Below are positions 56,320 through 64,000 of a stretch of 64,000 nucleotides of DNA, in pieces. Position numbers and translations under genes: made by a program. Numbering within the stretch: the stretch's first letter is position 1; each line of letters begins with the position of its first letter. The notes below the pieces were generated by a model, which saw only the letters and a list, made by a program, of their open reading frames with translations, ran no database searches and was not told the DNA's origin. Source of the stretch: Okeanomitos corallinicola TIOX110 (GTDB lineage: Bacteria > Cyanobacteriota > Cyanobacteriia > Cyanobacteriales > Nostocaceae); contig NZ_CP150886.1 in the NCBI RefSeq assembly GCF_038050375.1, positions 248,001-312,000 of the forward strand, in the 5' to 3' direction.

Positions 56320-58494
56320 ATGACTATGTTTAACATATTCAAAAATCGTCAAAAACATCAATGTATTTTACAGGCTAGTGAAGAAGACTGTGGTGCGGCT
56401 TGTTTAGCTGCTATCTGTAAATATTACGGACGTTTTTTAAGCATTAATAAAAGTAGAGAAGCCGTAGGTACAGGTCAATTAGGTACAACTTTATTAGGTT
56501 TAAAACGCGGTTCTGAGAATTTAGGATTTAATGCTAGAGCAGTAAAAGCATTACCAGAAATTGTTGATAAAATCACTGAAATTAAACTACCAGCAATTAT
56601 TCATTGGCGTGGTTATCACTGGGTAATTTTATATGGTAAAAAAAGTAAAAATTATATTATAGCTGATCCGGCTGTAGGTATTCGCCATATCAACCGCCAA
56701 GAATTATTAACAGCTTGGAATGGCGTTATGCTCCTATTAGAGCCAGATTCAGAAAGGTTTTATCAACAACCCCATGAACAACCTCATGGTGGTTTATTGC
56801 GCTTTTTTATGCGGATTCTGCCCCATCGGGGACTACTTGCTCAAGTTCTAATTATTAATATTGCCTTGGGTATTTTAGCATTAGGCAGTCCTATTTTAAT
56901 TCAATTATTAACAGATGATGTTTTAGTCAGAGGTGATATTCAATTATTGACAGTTGTGGTAATTTCTGTCATTGTCATGACATTATTTAGTAGTAGCTTG
57001 CAAGTCATACAAGCAACTATGATTGCTTATTTTGGACAACAATTACAATTAGGTTTAGTCTTAGATTTTGGTCGCAGAATTTTACAATTACCTTTAACTT
57101 ATTATGAATCTCGACGTAGCGGAGAAATTACCAGTAGATTGAGTGACATTAATGAAATTAATCAATTAATTTCTCAAGTAGTTGTACTTTTACCCAGTCA
57201 GTTTTTTATCGCCATAATTTCTTTAGTATTAATGCTATTTTATAGCTGGCAACTTACAATAGCAGTGCTTGTATTTGCTGCCATAATGACTTTAGCTAGT
57301 TTACCATTTTTACCTATTCTGCAACAAAAAACTCGCAGTTTATTAGTTTTAGGTGCAGAAAATCAAGGGGTCTTAGTGGAAACTTTTAAAGGCGCGCAGG
57401 TCATGAAAACTACTAATGCTGCTCCTCAATTCTGGGATGAATTTCAAAGTCGTTTTGGTCGTTTAGCTAATCTTACTTTTAGCACAATTCAAATCGGAAT
57501 CATCAATGGTACTGTTTCTAAACTTCTATCTACCCTTGGTGGTGTCATCCTATTATCAATAGGTAGTATGTTGGTAATTAATCACAAATTAAGTATTGGT
57601 CAAATGTTGGCTTTTAATGTTTTACAAGTCAATGTTTTAGCTTTAATTGGTTCTTTAATTGGTTTAGTAGATGAATATTTTCGTTCCCAAACTGCTATTT
57701 CGCGTTTATTAGAAGTTATTGATGCGACACCAGAAGTAGTTGGAGGTAGTCAAAAACCAATTGCACAAATTGCTAGTAATGATGATATTCTTTTTTCTCA
57801 TCTTACCTTTCATCATGCCGGTAGAGTAGATTTATTAGAGGATTTTTCTCTCAAGCTTCCCGGTGGAAAAGTAATTGCTTTAATTGGTCAATCTGGTTGT
57901 GGTAAAAGTACCTTAGCAAAACTAATTGCAGGTTTATATCAACCCACTTCAGGTAATATCCGCATCGGTTTTTTTAATATCCATGATCTAGCTTTAGATT
58001 GTTTACGACAACAAGTGGTTTATGTACCCCAAGAACCTCATTTTTGGAGTCGTTCAATTTTAGAAAATTTCCGTTTAGGAACTCCAACTATTGCTTTTGA
58101 AGACATTGTTAAAGCTTGTGAAGTTGCAGATGCAGATAGTTTTATTAGTCAATTACCCAATAAATATCAAACTGTATTGGGAGAATTTGGTGCAAACCTT
58201 TCCGGTGGACAAAGACAAAGATTAGCGATCGCCAGAGGTATACTTACCAACCCACCAATTCTAATTTTAGATGAAGCTACAGCAGGACTAGATCCTGTTA
58301 GCGAAACTCATGTTTTAGACAGATTATTAGAATATCGTCAAGGAGAAACTACAATTTTAATTACCCATCGTCCTAGTGTCATTAATCGTGCAGATTGGAT
58401 AGTTTTTATGGATAAAGGTGAGGTAATTTTACAAGGTAGTAGAGATATCTTTTTATCTCAAAAAGGAGAGCATTTAAAATTTTTAACTATATAA
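56320..58494 (+). CDS. C39 peptidase-containing ABC transporter (PCAT)
   Basis: A PCAT cuts the leader after the double Gly and exports the core. The 724-residue protein begins with a C39 peptidase domain (residues 10-140): EEDCGAACLA with catalytic Cys24, GYHWVIL with His100 and IADPAVG with Asp116, so it should be active and not a degenerate CLD. Six membrane helices follow (about 165-440). The ATPase (about 485-724) has Walker A GQSGCGKST, signature LSGGQRQRLAIARG, Walker B ILILDEATAGLD and switch ITHRPS. The six flanking double-Gly peptides are the natural substrates. No modification enzyme (LanM, YcaO, radical SAM) is nearby, so unmodified peptides are expected. Confidence 0.96.
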   Translation: MTMFNIFKNRQKHQCILQASEEDCGAACLAAICKYYGRFLSINKSREAVGTGQLGTTLLGLKRGSENLGFNARAVKALPEIVDKITEIKLPAIIHWRGYHWVILYGKKSKNYIIADPAVGIRHINRQELLTAWNGVMLLLEPDSERFYQQPHEQPHGGLLRFFMRILPHRGLLAQVLIINIALGILALGSPILIQLLTDDVLVRGDIQLLTVVVISVIVMTLFSSSLQVIQATMIAYFGQQLQLGLVLDFGRRILQLPLTYYESRRSGEITSRLSDINEINQLISQVVVLLPSQFFIAIISLVLMLFYSWQLTIAVLVFAAIMTLASLPFLPILQQKTRSLLVLGAENQGVLVETFKGAQVMKTTNAAPQFWDEFQSRFGRLANLTFSTIQIGIINGTVSKLLSTLGGVILLSIGSMLVINHKLSIGQMLAFNVLQVNVLALIGSLIGLVDEYFRSQTAISRLLEVIDATPEVVGGSQKPIAQIASNDDILFSHLTFHHAGRVDLLEDFSLKLPGGKVIALIGQSGCGKSTLAKLIAGLYQPTSGNIRIGFFNIHDLALDCLRQQVVYVPQEPHFWSRSILENFRLGTPTIAFEDIVKACEVADADSFISQLPNKYQTVLGEFGANLSGGQRQRLAIARGILTNPPILILDEATAGLDPVSETHVLDRLLEYRQGETTILITHRPSVINRADWIVFMDKGEVILQGSRDIFLSQKGEHLKFLTI

Positions 58495-58549
58495 ATAGGG
58501 CTTACTAAATGAACTATATAAGGATTTTATTACCTTTGGGAATAATCAA

Positions 58550-58879
58550 ATGACAAATAATTCCACAACCAATAATCAACAACTCTTACATGATTTATCT
58601 GCATTAGAACAACAAAACATCATCGGTGGACAAGATTTTGCTGTCATTGGTAATGTTGATTTTTTCTTGCAAAAAACCGATATTGAAACTAATGCTGATA
58701 ATCAATTAACAATGGGAGCTAATGAATCTAATTCTCAAAATACTAAATATAATTTATCTCAAATTACTATGGGTTTTTCCTTCACTTTTGGGTTGCCGAA
58801 AAATAATTTTAATCCTCATTCTCATCAGGTTCTAAATTTCTTACCTAATTTCCTCAAAAGATTATTCTTGTATAACTAG
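58550..58879 (+). CDS. double-glycine leader peptide 4
   Basis: The 109-residue precursor has leader LLHDLSALEQQNIIGG and an 82-residue core starting QDFAVIGNVDFFLQK, rich in Asn, with SQITMGFSFTFGLPK and a C-terminal hydrophobic, basic FLPNFLKRLFLYN. It is the only one of the six without the AGGCT-type initiation sequence. It lies 55 bases after the PCAT stop, so it is probably cotranscribed with the transporter. Its stop codon overlaps the terminal repeat of the MITE at 58878-58960 by 2 bases, so an insertion may have set the present C-terminus. Confidence 0.8.
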   Translation: MTNNSTTNNQQLLHDLSALEQQNIIGGQDFAVIGNVDFFLQKTDIETNADNQLTMGANESNSQNTKYNLSQITMGFSFTFGLPKNNFNPHSHQVLNFLPNFLKRLFLYN

Positions 58880-58960
58880 GACTTACGCAAAAAATCTCTC
58901 AAACTCTTATTTCTCTGTGTCCTCTGCGGTTCATTCTTCTATGACTTGTGCGTAAGTCCT
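58878..58960. mobile_element. 83-bp MITE with 12-bp terminal inverted repeats
   Basis: AGGACTTACGCA (58878-58889) is the exact inverse of TGCGTAAGTCCT (58949-58960). The inside holds CTCTGTGTCCTCTGCGGTTC, which recurs, diverged, in the elements at 11712-11832 and 39424-39584. No clear target duplication was found. Confidence 0.85.
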
Positions 58961-59352
58961 GATAACAACGGATAAGGCAATTAGGACATTAACCAAGGCT
59001 AAAACTTGGAAACTCAAAGGCTGCTATACTGTCACCTGTCACCTACTACAAGTAATAATATCTTCTGATGATTCTAAAACCTCTTGTGGTGTACTTTCCG
59101 TACTTTGCAGTTTTTTATCGCTTGATATTTCTCTAGAAGTGAATTTATTTACATCTCCATATATTTCAATGACTAATATTAATTTTTAAAAATAAGTCTA
59201 AAGAAATAAATATATAACTGATAAATATAACTCAAGCCTAATTAATTAAAAGACTCCATTCGTAATATTAGAAGTACAGCAGGTAATATCTAATTATCCA
59301 TTTTGGCTATTACCTAAAAACTAAAAATATCATGTAAGTGAGGCAATTAACT
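58961..59352. other. 392-bp spacer between peptide genes 4 and 5
   Basis: It contains a short CTGTCACCTGTCACC repeat (about 59027-59043) and AT-rich DNA. On the minus strand about 59039-59165 reads as the C-terminal end of a protein (SSDKKLQSTESTPQEVLESS) with no start codon, probably a gene remnant. Confidence 0.45.
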
Positions 59353-59529
59353 ATGTTCAATCAAATTGAGCGGTTTAATTTCATGGAATTAACAACAGAA
59401 GAACAGCAATTTATATCAGGAGGATATGGTAACTCCTCTCCTTGTTGTCAACCGCCTCGATGTTGTGGTTGTGATTCCCATGAACATTCGATGCCCTATA
59501 AAAACTTTATGTACTCTTATGGGTATTAA
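59353..59529 (+). CDS. double-glycine leader peptide 5, Cys-rich core
   Basis: The 58-residue precursor has leader ELTTEEQQFISGG and a 34-residue core YGNSSPCCQPPRCCGCDSHE, which then ends in a Met/Tyr/Lys-containing tail. The five Cys are arranged CC-x4-CC-x-C beside two His, suggesting disulfides or metal binding. GTGAGGCAATTAACT precedes the ATG. It lies 870 bases after the PCAT. Being so short it is easy to miss, and the leader is what supports it. Confidence 0.78.
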   Translation: MFNQIERFNFMELTTEEQQFISGGYGNSSPCCQPPRCCGCDSHEHSMPYKNFMYSYGY

Positions 59530-59804
59530 TCACCTCAAGTCTTAGTGGAAAAGATGTCAGGATTCAAGATAAAAAATCTAGTAATTAGAAGAATTCAAAA
59601 TATCTCAAAGATGTTTATTCTTTCATTAGATAACCATTTTTCTAATTATATATTTTGAGTTCTTATAATTCTGAATCCTGACAAAAATAAACCATAAGAT
59701 GTAATTTCAATTATTAGTTTTATAACCAAAGAATTATTGAAAATAATCTTATTAATCTCTATAAAAATAGTATAGCTTGATAAAACTAATTGAGGCTAAA
59801 AATC

Positions 59805-60059
59805 ATGTTAGAACAAAATATCAAATCAGATTTGATTCAGGATGTTTCCAGCGAAGAACAACAACTTTTATCTGGTGGACGTTGGGGTAGAGGTCGTCCT
59901 TGGGGCGGTGGCTGGGGTGGAGGTCGTCCTTGGGGTGGCGGCTGGGGTGGAGGTCGTCCTTGGGGTGGCGGCTGGGGTGGAGGTCGTCCTTGGGGCGGCG
60001 GTTGGGGTGGAGGTCGTCCTTGGGGCGGCGGCTGGGGTGGAGGTCGTCCTCGATGGTAA
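59805..60059 (+). CDS. double-glycine leader peptide 6, Gly/Trp/Arg repeat core
   Basis: The 84-residue precursor has a 25-residue leader ending DVSSEEQQLLSGG, then a 59-residue core: RWGRG, five identical decapeptides RPWGGGWGGG, and RPRW. The core has 9 Arg, 12 Trp, 6 Pro and no acidic residue or Lys, giving charge about +9. GAGGCTAAAAATC before the ATG matches the sister genes, and the leader aligns with the others, so it is a substrate of the same transporter. Codon register is kept in all 30-bp DNA units. Possible roles are membrane-active peptide or matrix protein. Confidence 0.85.
   Translation: MLEQNIKSDLIQDVSSEEQQLLSGGRWGRGRPWGGGWGGGRPWGGGWGGGRPWGGGWGGGRPWGGGWGGGRPWGGGWGGGRPRW
59895..60044 (+). 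repeat. five 30-bp tandem units coding RPWGGGWGGG
   Basis: CGTCCTTGGGGYGGYGGYTG starts each unit and only a few third-position changes occur between units, so recent amplification or concerted evolution is indicated. Copy number is likely to vary between strains. Confidence 0.95.
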
Positions 60060-60092
60060 TAAGCTCTATCAAAGCTACTCCAAGATATGAGG

Positions 60093-60986
60093 TTAAACCG
60101 ATAGCGCACCAATCCAATCTTGTAAAATGGGGTTGACTAACTCCGGTGCCTCATCCTGGGGGCAGTGTCCCACTCCTTCTAAGGGAATAAATTTTTGTAC
60201 TTGGGGAAAATTGGCTAACTCTTGACCTAAATTAATTGGTTCCCAAGGGTCAGCCGTTCCCCATAAAATAATCACTGGACAAGACAAAATAGGTAAAAGG
60301 TCTTCCGGTAATGGTCCACTAGAATAGGCCGTGAAAGCTAGAAAAACCGCAGCAGCACCGGGATCACTAGCTGGTTTCATTAAAATTTCTATTAATTCAT
60401 CTGTTACTGTCTCTCCGTTCGCATAGGCTTGTAACAGAATTTTTTTAACTGTATTTGGTTTAGCTAATTGATTGAAAAAGAAGTTGCCGACTGCTTTAAT
60501 TGATAGAATCTTTTGTAAAATCGGCGCACCCAGGCGTTTTGTCCAAGGTAAAGTTAATCGTTTGCGATCATGTAATAAACGCAAAGAACAGTTAATTAAA
60601 GCTGTTCCTAAAGCCATATCTGGGGCAATGACAGCAGCTTGTAAAATTACAATACAGCCAATAGAATTACCTATTAAAAATGCAGGTTCTCCCACCACTT
60701 CCCGACAAAAATCTGCAACTTGTTGTCCCCACGTTTCTAATGTGTATGTGATTTTTTCCCCTGGTTCTGGTTTAGCAGATGCGCCAAAACCTATTAAATC
60801 AAGAGCATAGACGCGGTAATTTTCTGCTAATACTGGTATATTTTTGCGCCAATGTCCCCATGATGCACCAAACCCATGTATTAAAATTACAGCAGGCCCT
60901 TTGTTTCCTTGGGTCTGATAACAGATGGGGAAATCTTGCCACATCCAGGTTTTAGGTAATGCAAATATATCTGTTAAGTTGGTCAT
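60093..60986 (-). CDS. alpha/beta hydrolase
   Basis: The 297-residue protein has a full alpha/beta-hydrolase triad: nucleophile Ser in GNSIGC (about residues 108-113), Asp in GTADPW, and His in VGHCPQDE near the C-terminus. The oxyanion motif HGFGASWGHW (about 37-46) follows the N-terminal lid. It has no signal peptide. This subgroup in cyanobacteria is close to proteins annotated as chlorophyllase-like or magnesium-chelatase-accessory hydrolases, but substrate cannot be decided. It is convergent with peptide gene 6, 34 bases apart, and marks the end of the peptide cluster. Confidence 0.88.
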   Translation of the reverse strand: MTNLTDIFALPKTWMWQDFPICYQTQGNKGPAVILIHGFGASWGHWRKNIPVLAENYRVYALDLIGFGASAKPEPGEKITYTLETWGQQVADFCREVVGEPAFLIGNSIGCIVILQAAVIAPDMALGTALINCSLRLLHDRKRLTLPWTKRLGAPILQKILSIKAVGNFFFNQLAKPNTVKKILLQAYANGETVTDELIEILMKPASDPGAAAVFLAFTAYSSGPLPEDLLPILSCPVIILWGTADPWEPINLGQELANFPQVQKFIPLEGVGHCPQDEAPELVNPILQDWIGALSV

Positions 60987-61395
60987 TTGATTGGAAATTT
61001 TAGATTGACTATTTCCGAAATTATAAGAATCTTACTTTAACAAAATTTTATGCAAAATCATGCTTATTTAATGCTAAAATTAACACCAGTAATGAGGTGA
61101 TCAGTTTTAAATTTTGTTCCATATCAGTCTATTACAGAACATTTCCAGTAAACAAGGTATATGCTAAAACCCAAAATATTGATATCAAAGTAGTTATTAT
61201 GCTTACCTTTTACCGCTGACATCTGTGAAGACTCAAAAGACGGCAAAATTAACATTTTAACTGAAATGTTAGGAATGAAATTCTCAAGGTAGAATAATAT
61301 TAAACACCAAATAAATACTTAGGCGTGGTTTTATACTGAGAAACAAACGCTAACCCAAAAAAAACTTTGTGCATAGTTCCTTCAGGCAAGAAAAG
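60987..61395. other. 409-bp spacer between divergent genes
   Basis: No gene or recognisable RNA is visible. It must carry promoters for the hydrolase (minus) and the thioredoxin-like gene (plus). AT-rich, without strong repeats. Confidence 0.5.
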
Positions 61396-61962
61396 ATGAA
61401 CAAATTAGAAACAATTGATACTCCAATAGGTAGTTATGCCCCAGATTTTGAGTTGCCCGGAATTGATGATCGAGTACACCATCTTAGTCGCTATTTAGAG
61501 AACTTACGCTCAGTCTGCGTAGTTTCTATGTCTAATAAATGCCCTTATGTAGAACAATATATAGACAGACTCAAGAACATCCAAGCAGAATTTGCCGAGA
61601 ATGGTTTTACACTTATAGGCTTAAATAGTAGTCAAGACGAACTAGGCCAAGAGGGTAGTTCTGGTTCAAATTTTGAGAATATGAAAAAGTTTGGCGATCG
61701 CCATCAATTAAATTTTCCCTATCTATGGGACACAACACAAGATGTCACCCGTAGCTTTGGCACTATCACTACAGCCACTGCATTTTTAATTGATAGTAAC
61801 GGGATTTTGCGTTACAAAGGTCAAATTGACGATCATCCCCAAGATCCATCAGCTTCAGGGACAGATTATTTAACGAATGCGATCGCCAATTTATTTGCCA
61901 GCCAAGAAATTCAACCAACCGAAACTCCACAGGTAGGTACACCACTAACATGGCGGAAATAA
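61396..61962 (+). CDS. thioredoxin-fold redoxin (AhpC/TSA-like)
   Basis: The 188-residue product [24 protein letters not shown] has the redoxin start APDFELPG and [26 protein letters not shown], which places a Cys in KCPY at the usual active-site position. [22 protein letters not shown] is the conserved cis-Pro-side segment, with Thr replacing the Pro of classical thioredoxins. Function is probably a thiol peroxidase or reductase in redox defence. The ATG at 61396 has GGCAAG upstream; a GTG at 61369 is an alternative. Confidence 0.88.
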   Translation: MNKLETIDTPIGSYAPDFELPGIDDRVHHLSRYLENLRSVCVVSMSNKCPYVEQYIDRLKNIQAEFAENGFTLIGLNSSQDELGQEGSSGSNFENMKKFGDRHQLNFPYLWDTTQDVTRSFGTITTATAFLIDSNGILRYKGQIDDHPQDPSASGTDYLTNAIANLFASQEIQPTETPQVGTPLTWRK

Positions 61963-62044
61963 ACCTGAAGATAGACACAGATGGTCATTGTGCTGCTATC
62001 TTAAATTGGAGGCAATTGCAACTTATTTGATAAAGCGTAACTTC

Positions 62045-62773
62045 ATGGGAACGAATTACCGACGGGTTTTACTTAAACTGAGCGGTGAGGCCTTGATGGG
62101 CAACATGGGCTATGGCATTGATCCAGAAGTAGTCAAGGGAATAGCCGAAGAGTTGGCAGAGGTAGTAGCCAGTGGCGTTCAAGTCGCTATAGTCGTTGGC
62201 GGCGGCAACATCTTTAGGGGTGTGAAAGCGGCATCATTGGGAATGGATAGGGCAACCGCCGACTACGTAGGAATGATTGCCACAGTCATGAATGCCATGA
62301 CCCTACAAGACTCGCTGGAAAGAATAGGGATACAAACCCGCGTCCAAACAGCGATCGCTATGCAGGAATTAGCAGAACCCTATATCCGTCGTCGCGCCAT
62401 CCGTCATCTAGAAAAAGGACGGGTGGTAATTTTTGGAGCAGGTTCAGGAAATCCTTTCTTTACTACAGACACCACTGCGGCTTTAAGAGCAGCAGAAATA
62501 GAAGCAGAAGTAATTTTCAAAGCCACCAAAGTAGACGGAATTTACGACGCAGACCCCGAAATTTATCCTCAAGCCAAGCGTTATACCACCCTTACCTACG
62601 CCCATGTTTTGGCTCAAGATTTGCGAGTCATGGATAGTACCGCAATTGCCCTATGTAAAGAAAATAATATTCCCATTCTGGTATTTGACTTAACGGTGCG
62701 AGGAAACATCCGCCGTGCAGTAATGGGAGAATCTATTGGCACCCTTGTGGGAGGTTCTTGTGAAATTAGATGA
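62045..62773 (+). CDS. pyrH: UMP kinase
   Basis: PyrH phosphorylates UMP to UDP in pyrimidine synthesis. The 242-residue protein has [15 protein letters not shown] at the start, [36 protein letters not shown] (about residues 52-87) and [20 protein letters not shown]. The ATG at 62045 is preferred to an in-frame upstream start, because MGTNYRRVL is the family beginning. The end overlaps frr by 14 bases; pyrH-frr is the standard order. Confidence 0.97.
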   Translation: MGTNYRRVLLKLSGEALMGNMGYGIDPEVVKGIAEELAEVVASGVQVAIVVGGGNIFRGVKAASLGMDRATADYVGMIATVMNAMTLQDSLERIGIQTRVQTAIAMQELAEPYIRRRAIRHLEKGRVVIFGAGSGNPFFTTDTTAALRAAEIEAEVIFKATKVDGIYDADPEIYPQAKRYTTLTYAHVLAQDLRVMDSTAIALCKENNIPILVFDLTVRGNIRRAVMGESIGTLVGGSCEIR

Positions 62774-63308
62774 AGCCGAAAGTAAAATGCAAAATACCGT
62801 TGAGGCTACTCAACGAGCTTTTAATACCATTCGCACCGGACGTGCTAATTCGAGTCTATTGGATAAGGTACAGGTGGAATATTATGGCACACCTACACCC
62901 TTAAAATCCCTGGCCAACATTAGTACACCTGATGCCACAACCATCCTCATTCAGCCTTACGATAAAGGCAGCTTGAATATAGTTGAAAAAGCCCTCTCTA
63001 TGTCAGACGTGGGTTTAACCCCCAGTAACGACGGTTCAGTGATTCGTTTGAACATCCCTCCTTTGACCAGCGATCGCCGTAAAGAATTTGTCAAACTTGC
63101 TGCTAAGTATGCCGAAGAAGGTCGAGTTGGTATTCGCAATATCCGCCGTGATGCTTTAGATACAATTCGTAAACAAGAAAAAGCTGCGGAAGTTTCCGAA
63201 GATGAATCACGGGATCTACAAGACAAACTGCAAAAATTAACTAACAAATTCACTGCCAAAGTAGACGACTTACTAGCAGAAAAAGAAAAAGACATCACCA
63301 CTGTCTAA
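62760..63308 (+). CDS. frr: ribosome recycling factor
   Basis: RRF frees the ribosome from mRNA after termination. The 182-residue product, starting with GTG and [21 protein letters not shown], has [63 protein letters not shown] and a C-terminal helix. The GTG at 62760 is supported by a GGGAGG site six bases before it and by the family start; in-frame codons further upstream belong to pyrH. It overlaps the pyrH stop. Confidence 0.97.
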   Translation: MKLDEAESKMQNTVEATQRAFNTIRTGRANSSLLDKVQVEYYGTPTPLKSLANISTPDATTILIQPYDKGSLNIVEKALSMSDVGLTPSNDGSVIRLNIPPLTSDRRKEFVKLAAKYAEEGRVGIRNIRRDALDTIRKQEKAAEVSEDESRDLQDKLQKLTNKFTAKVDDLLAEKEKDITTV

Positions 63309-63309
63309 G

Positions 63310-63388
63310 TTGGTGATTGGTGATTGGTGGGTTACTAATATTTCCCACCTCCCCATCTCCCCATTTCTCCATCTCCCCATTCCCTATT
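63310..63388. repeat. short tandem repeats between frr and the next gene
   Basis: TGGTGATTGGTGATTGGTG heptamers, then CCCATCTCCCCATTTCTCCATCT-type units, of the class also seen at 13530 and 41510. They fill the whole spacer. Confidence 0.8.
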
Positions 63389-63389
63389 C

Positions 63390-64000
63390 ATGTACGATTC
63401 CATTATCATTGGCGCTGGCCCAGCAGGTGGCACAGCAGCTTATCACTTAGCCAAGCGGGGACACTCAGTATTGGTTCTAGAAAAAAACTCCCTACCTAGA
63501 TATAAACCCTGTGGTGGTGGTGTTTCACCAGCGATCGCCCAATGGTTTGATTTTGACTTTAGTCCTGCTATTTCTGTGAAAGTAGACTCCTTACGCTTTA
63601 CCTGGAAACTTGAAGATCCCGTAGAAGCGAAAATAGGTATTCAAGAACCAGTCTGGATGGTGCGACGAGATATATTTGACCATTTTCTGGTTAAACAAGC
63701 TCAAAACCAAGGTGCTGAATTACGAGATAACACAGAAGTCACAGGTATAGAATTTAAAACCGATCATTGGCAAGTCAACACAGCCAATGGATCATTTAGC
63801 GGTCGCTACCTAATTGCTGCTGATGGTGCTAAAGGCCCAATGGCAAAATGGTTAGGTTTTAAAAACCGTAAACGCCAGTTAGCAGGAGCTTTAGAAGCAG
63901 AAGTCACCGCAGATGTAGTTAATAAAAATATTGCACACTTCGAGTTTGGATTAATTAAAAACGGTTATATCTGGAATTTTCCTAAAGCTGATGGTTACTC
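63390..64000 (+). CDS. geranylgeranyl reductase family FAD-dependent oxidoreductase, partial
   Basis: The gene starts with ATG at 63390 and runs off the window after 203 codons. The N-terminus MYDSIIIGAGPAGGTAAYHLAKRGHSVLVLEK is the FAD-binding Rossmann fold with GxGxxG, followed by PRYKPCGGGVSP, the family signature, VWMVRRDIFDHFLVKQA, and YLIAADGAKGPMAKWLG. It is a paralogue of ChlP, not ChlP itself, whose start is different. It probably reduces an isoprenoid double bond. It follows frr by 81 bases of repeat DNA in the same direction. Confidence 0.9.
   Translation, partial: MYDSIIIGAGPAGGTAAYHLAKRGHSVLVLEKNSLPRYKPCGGGVSPAIAQWFDFDFSPAISVKVDSLRFTWKLEDPVEAKIGIQEPVWMVRRDIFDHFLVKQAQNQGAELRDNTEVTGIEFKTDHWQVNTANGSFSGRYLIAADGAKGPMAKWLGFKNRKRQLAGALEAEVTADVVNKNIAHFEFGLIKNGYIWNFPKADGY

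Noticed and set aside
56320-58494. HetC-type heterocyst transporter
   Set aside because: The protein has the plain C39-TMD-ATPase layout of 724 residues and lacks the extra N-terminal region of HetC; the flanking double-Gly peptides explain it better.
59039-59165. Minus-strand coding-like stretch ending in TGA between peptide genes 4 and 5
   Set aside because: No start codon in frame and closed upstream by a stop; too short to name.
59821-60136. Several long open frames on both strands over the GGRPW repeat region, including Pro/Asp/His-rich ones on the minus strand
   Set aside because: A 30-bp repeat without stops keeps many frames open at once. Only the plus-strand frame with the double-Gly leader has a start context and relatives in the cluster.

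Overview
The window is chromosomal DNA of a cyanobacterium, most likely a filamentous Nostocales (Anabaena/Dolichospermum/Aphanizomenon type). Supporting signs are psaE (photosystem I), ndhO (NDH-1), the split beta/epsilon ATP synthase operon, CGLD27, Tab2, DUF1818 and DUF2232 proteins, many GCGATCGC (HIP1) octamers, low GC, and the short tandem and dispersed repeats typical of Nostocales intergenic DNA. Genus is inference only.

Layout. 1-10.3 kb: the end of a DUF4351-type protein, atpD-atpC, an outer-membrane-like protein, nanE, a release-factor-like protein, a DUF1361 membrane protein, a lipoprotein, and a cobalt/nickel ECF transporter operon (cbiM-cbiQ-cbiO). 10.8-22.4 kb: sucrose-phosphate phosphatase, a decayed TnpB gene carrying an in-frame dispersed repeat, rsfS-CGLD27, an asparaginase, initiator tRNA, Tab2, psaE, mutM, a second DUF4351 protein, ndhO, mdh, a purple-acid-phosphatase-like enzyme and a lone sugar ABC permease. 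22.5-39 kb: three very large genes. These are a 2207-residue secreted multidomain protein (DUF4347, zinc protease, two plant-type LRR arrays, RTX repeats), a divergently transcribed STAND/NB-ARC ATPase with 14 WD40 repeats, and a 1499-residue protein with a C-terminal Hsp70/actin-like domain; a polyprenyl-phosphate sugar transferase sits between the last two. 39-52.6 kb: mainly housekeeping (Crp-family regulator, DUF2232, CobT-like, a solute-binding protein, rpoZ, DUF1818, CNNM/CBS protein, two tRNAs, era, a VanX-like dipeptidase, yidD, a phytol-kinase-like protein).

52.8-60.1 kb is the most distinctive locus. Six small genes encode peptides with a double-glycine (or Gly-Ala) leader, and they surround an HlyD-type adaptor and a C39-peptidase ABC transporter whose catalytic Cys, His and Asp are all present. 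The cores differ greatly: two paralogous Gly/Asn/Ala-rich cores, two Asn/Gln-rich cores, a Cys-rich 34-mer, and a strikingly regular cationic 59-mer made of five RPWGGGWGGG units. Five of the six genes also share an almost identical sequence just before the start codon. The locus is best read as a one-transporter, many-substrate bacteriocin-like or secreted-peptide system. 60.1-64 kb returns to housekeeping: an alpha/beta hydrolase, a thioredoxin-like protein, pyrH-frr, and the start of a geranylgeranyl-reductase-family gene that runs off the window.

Three small MITE-like elements (one with perfect 8-bp target duplications) and a dispersed ~45-bp repeat add to a picture of repeat-rich but otherwise stable chromosome. 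No CRISPR array, rRNA, prophage or intact IS was found.
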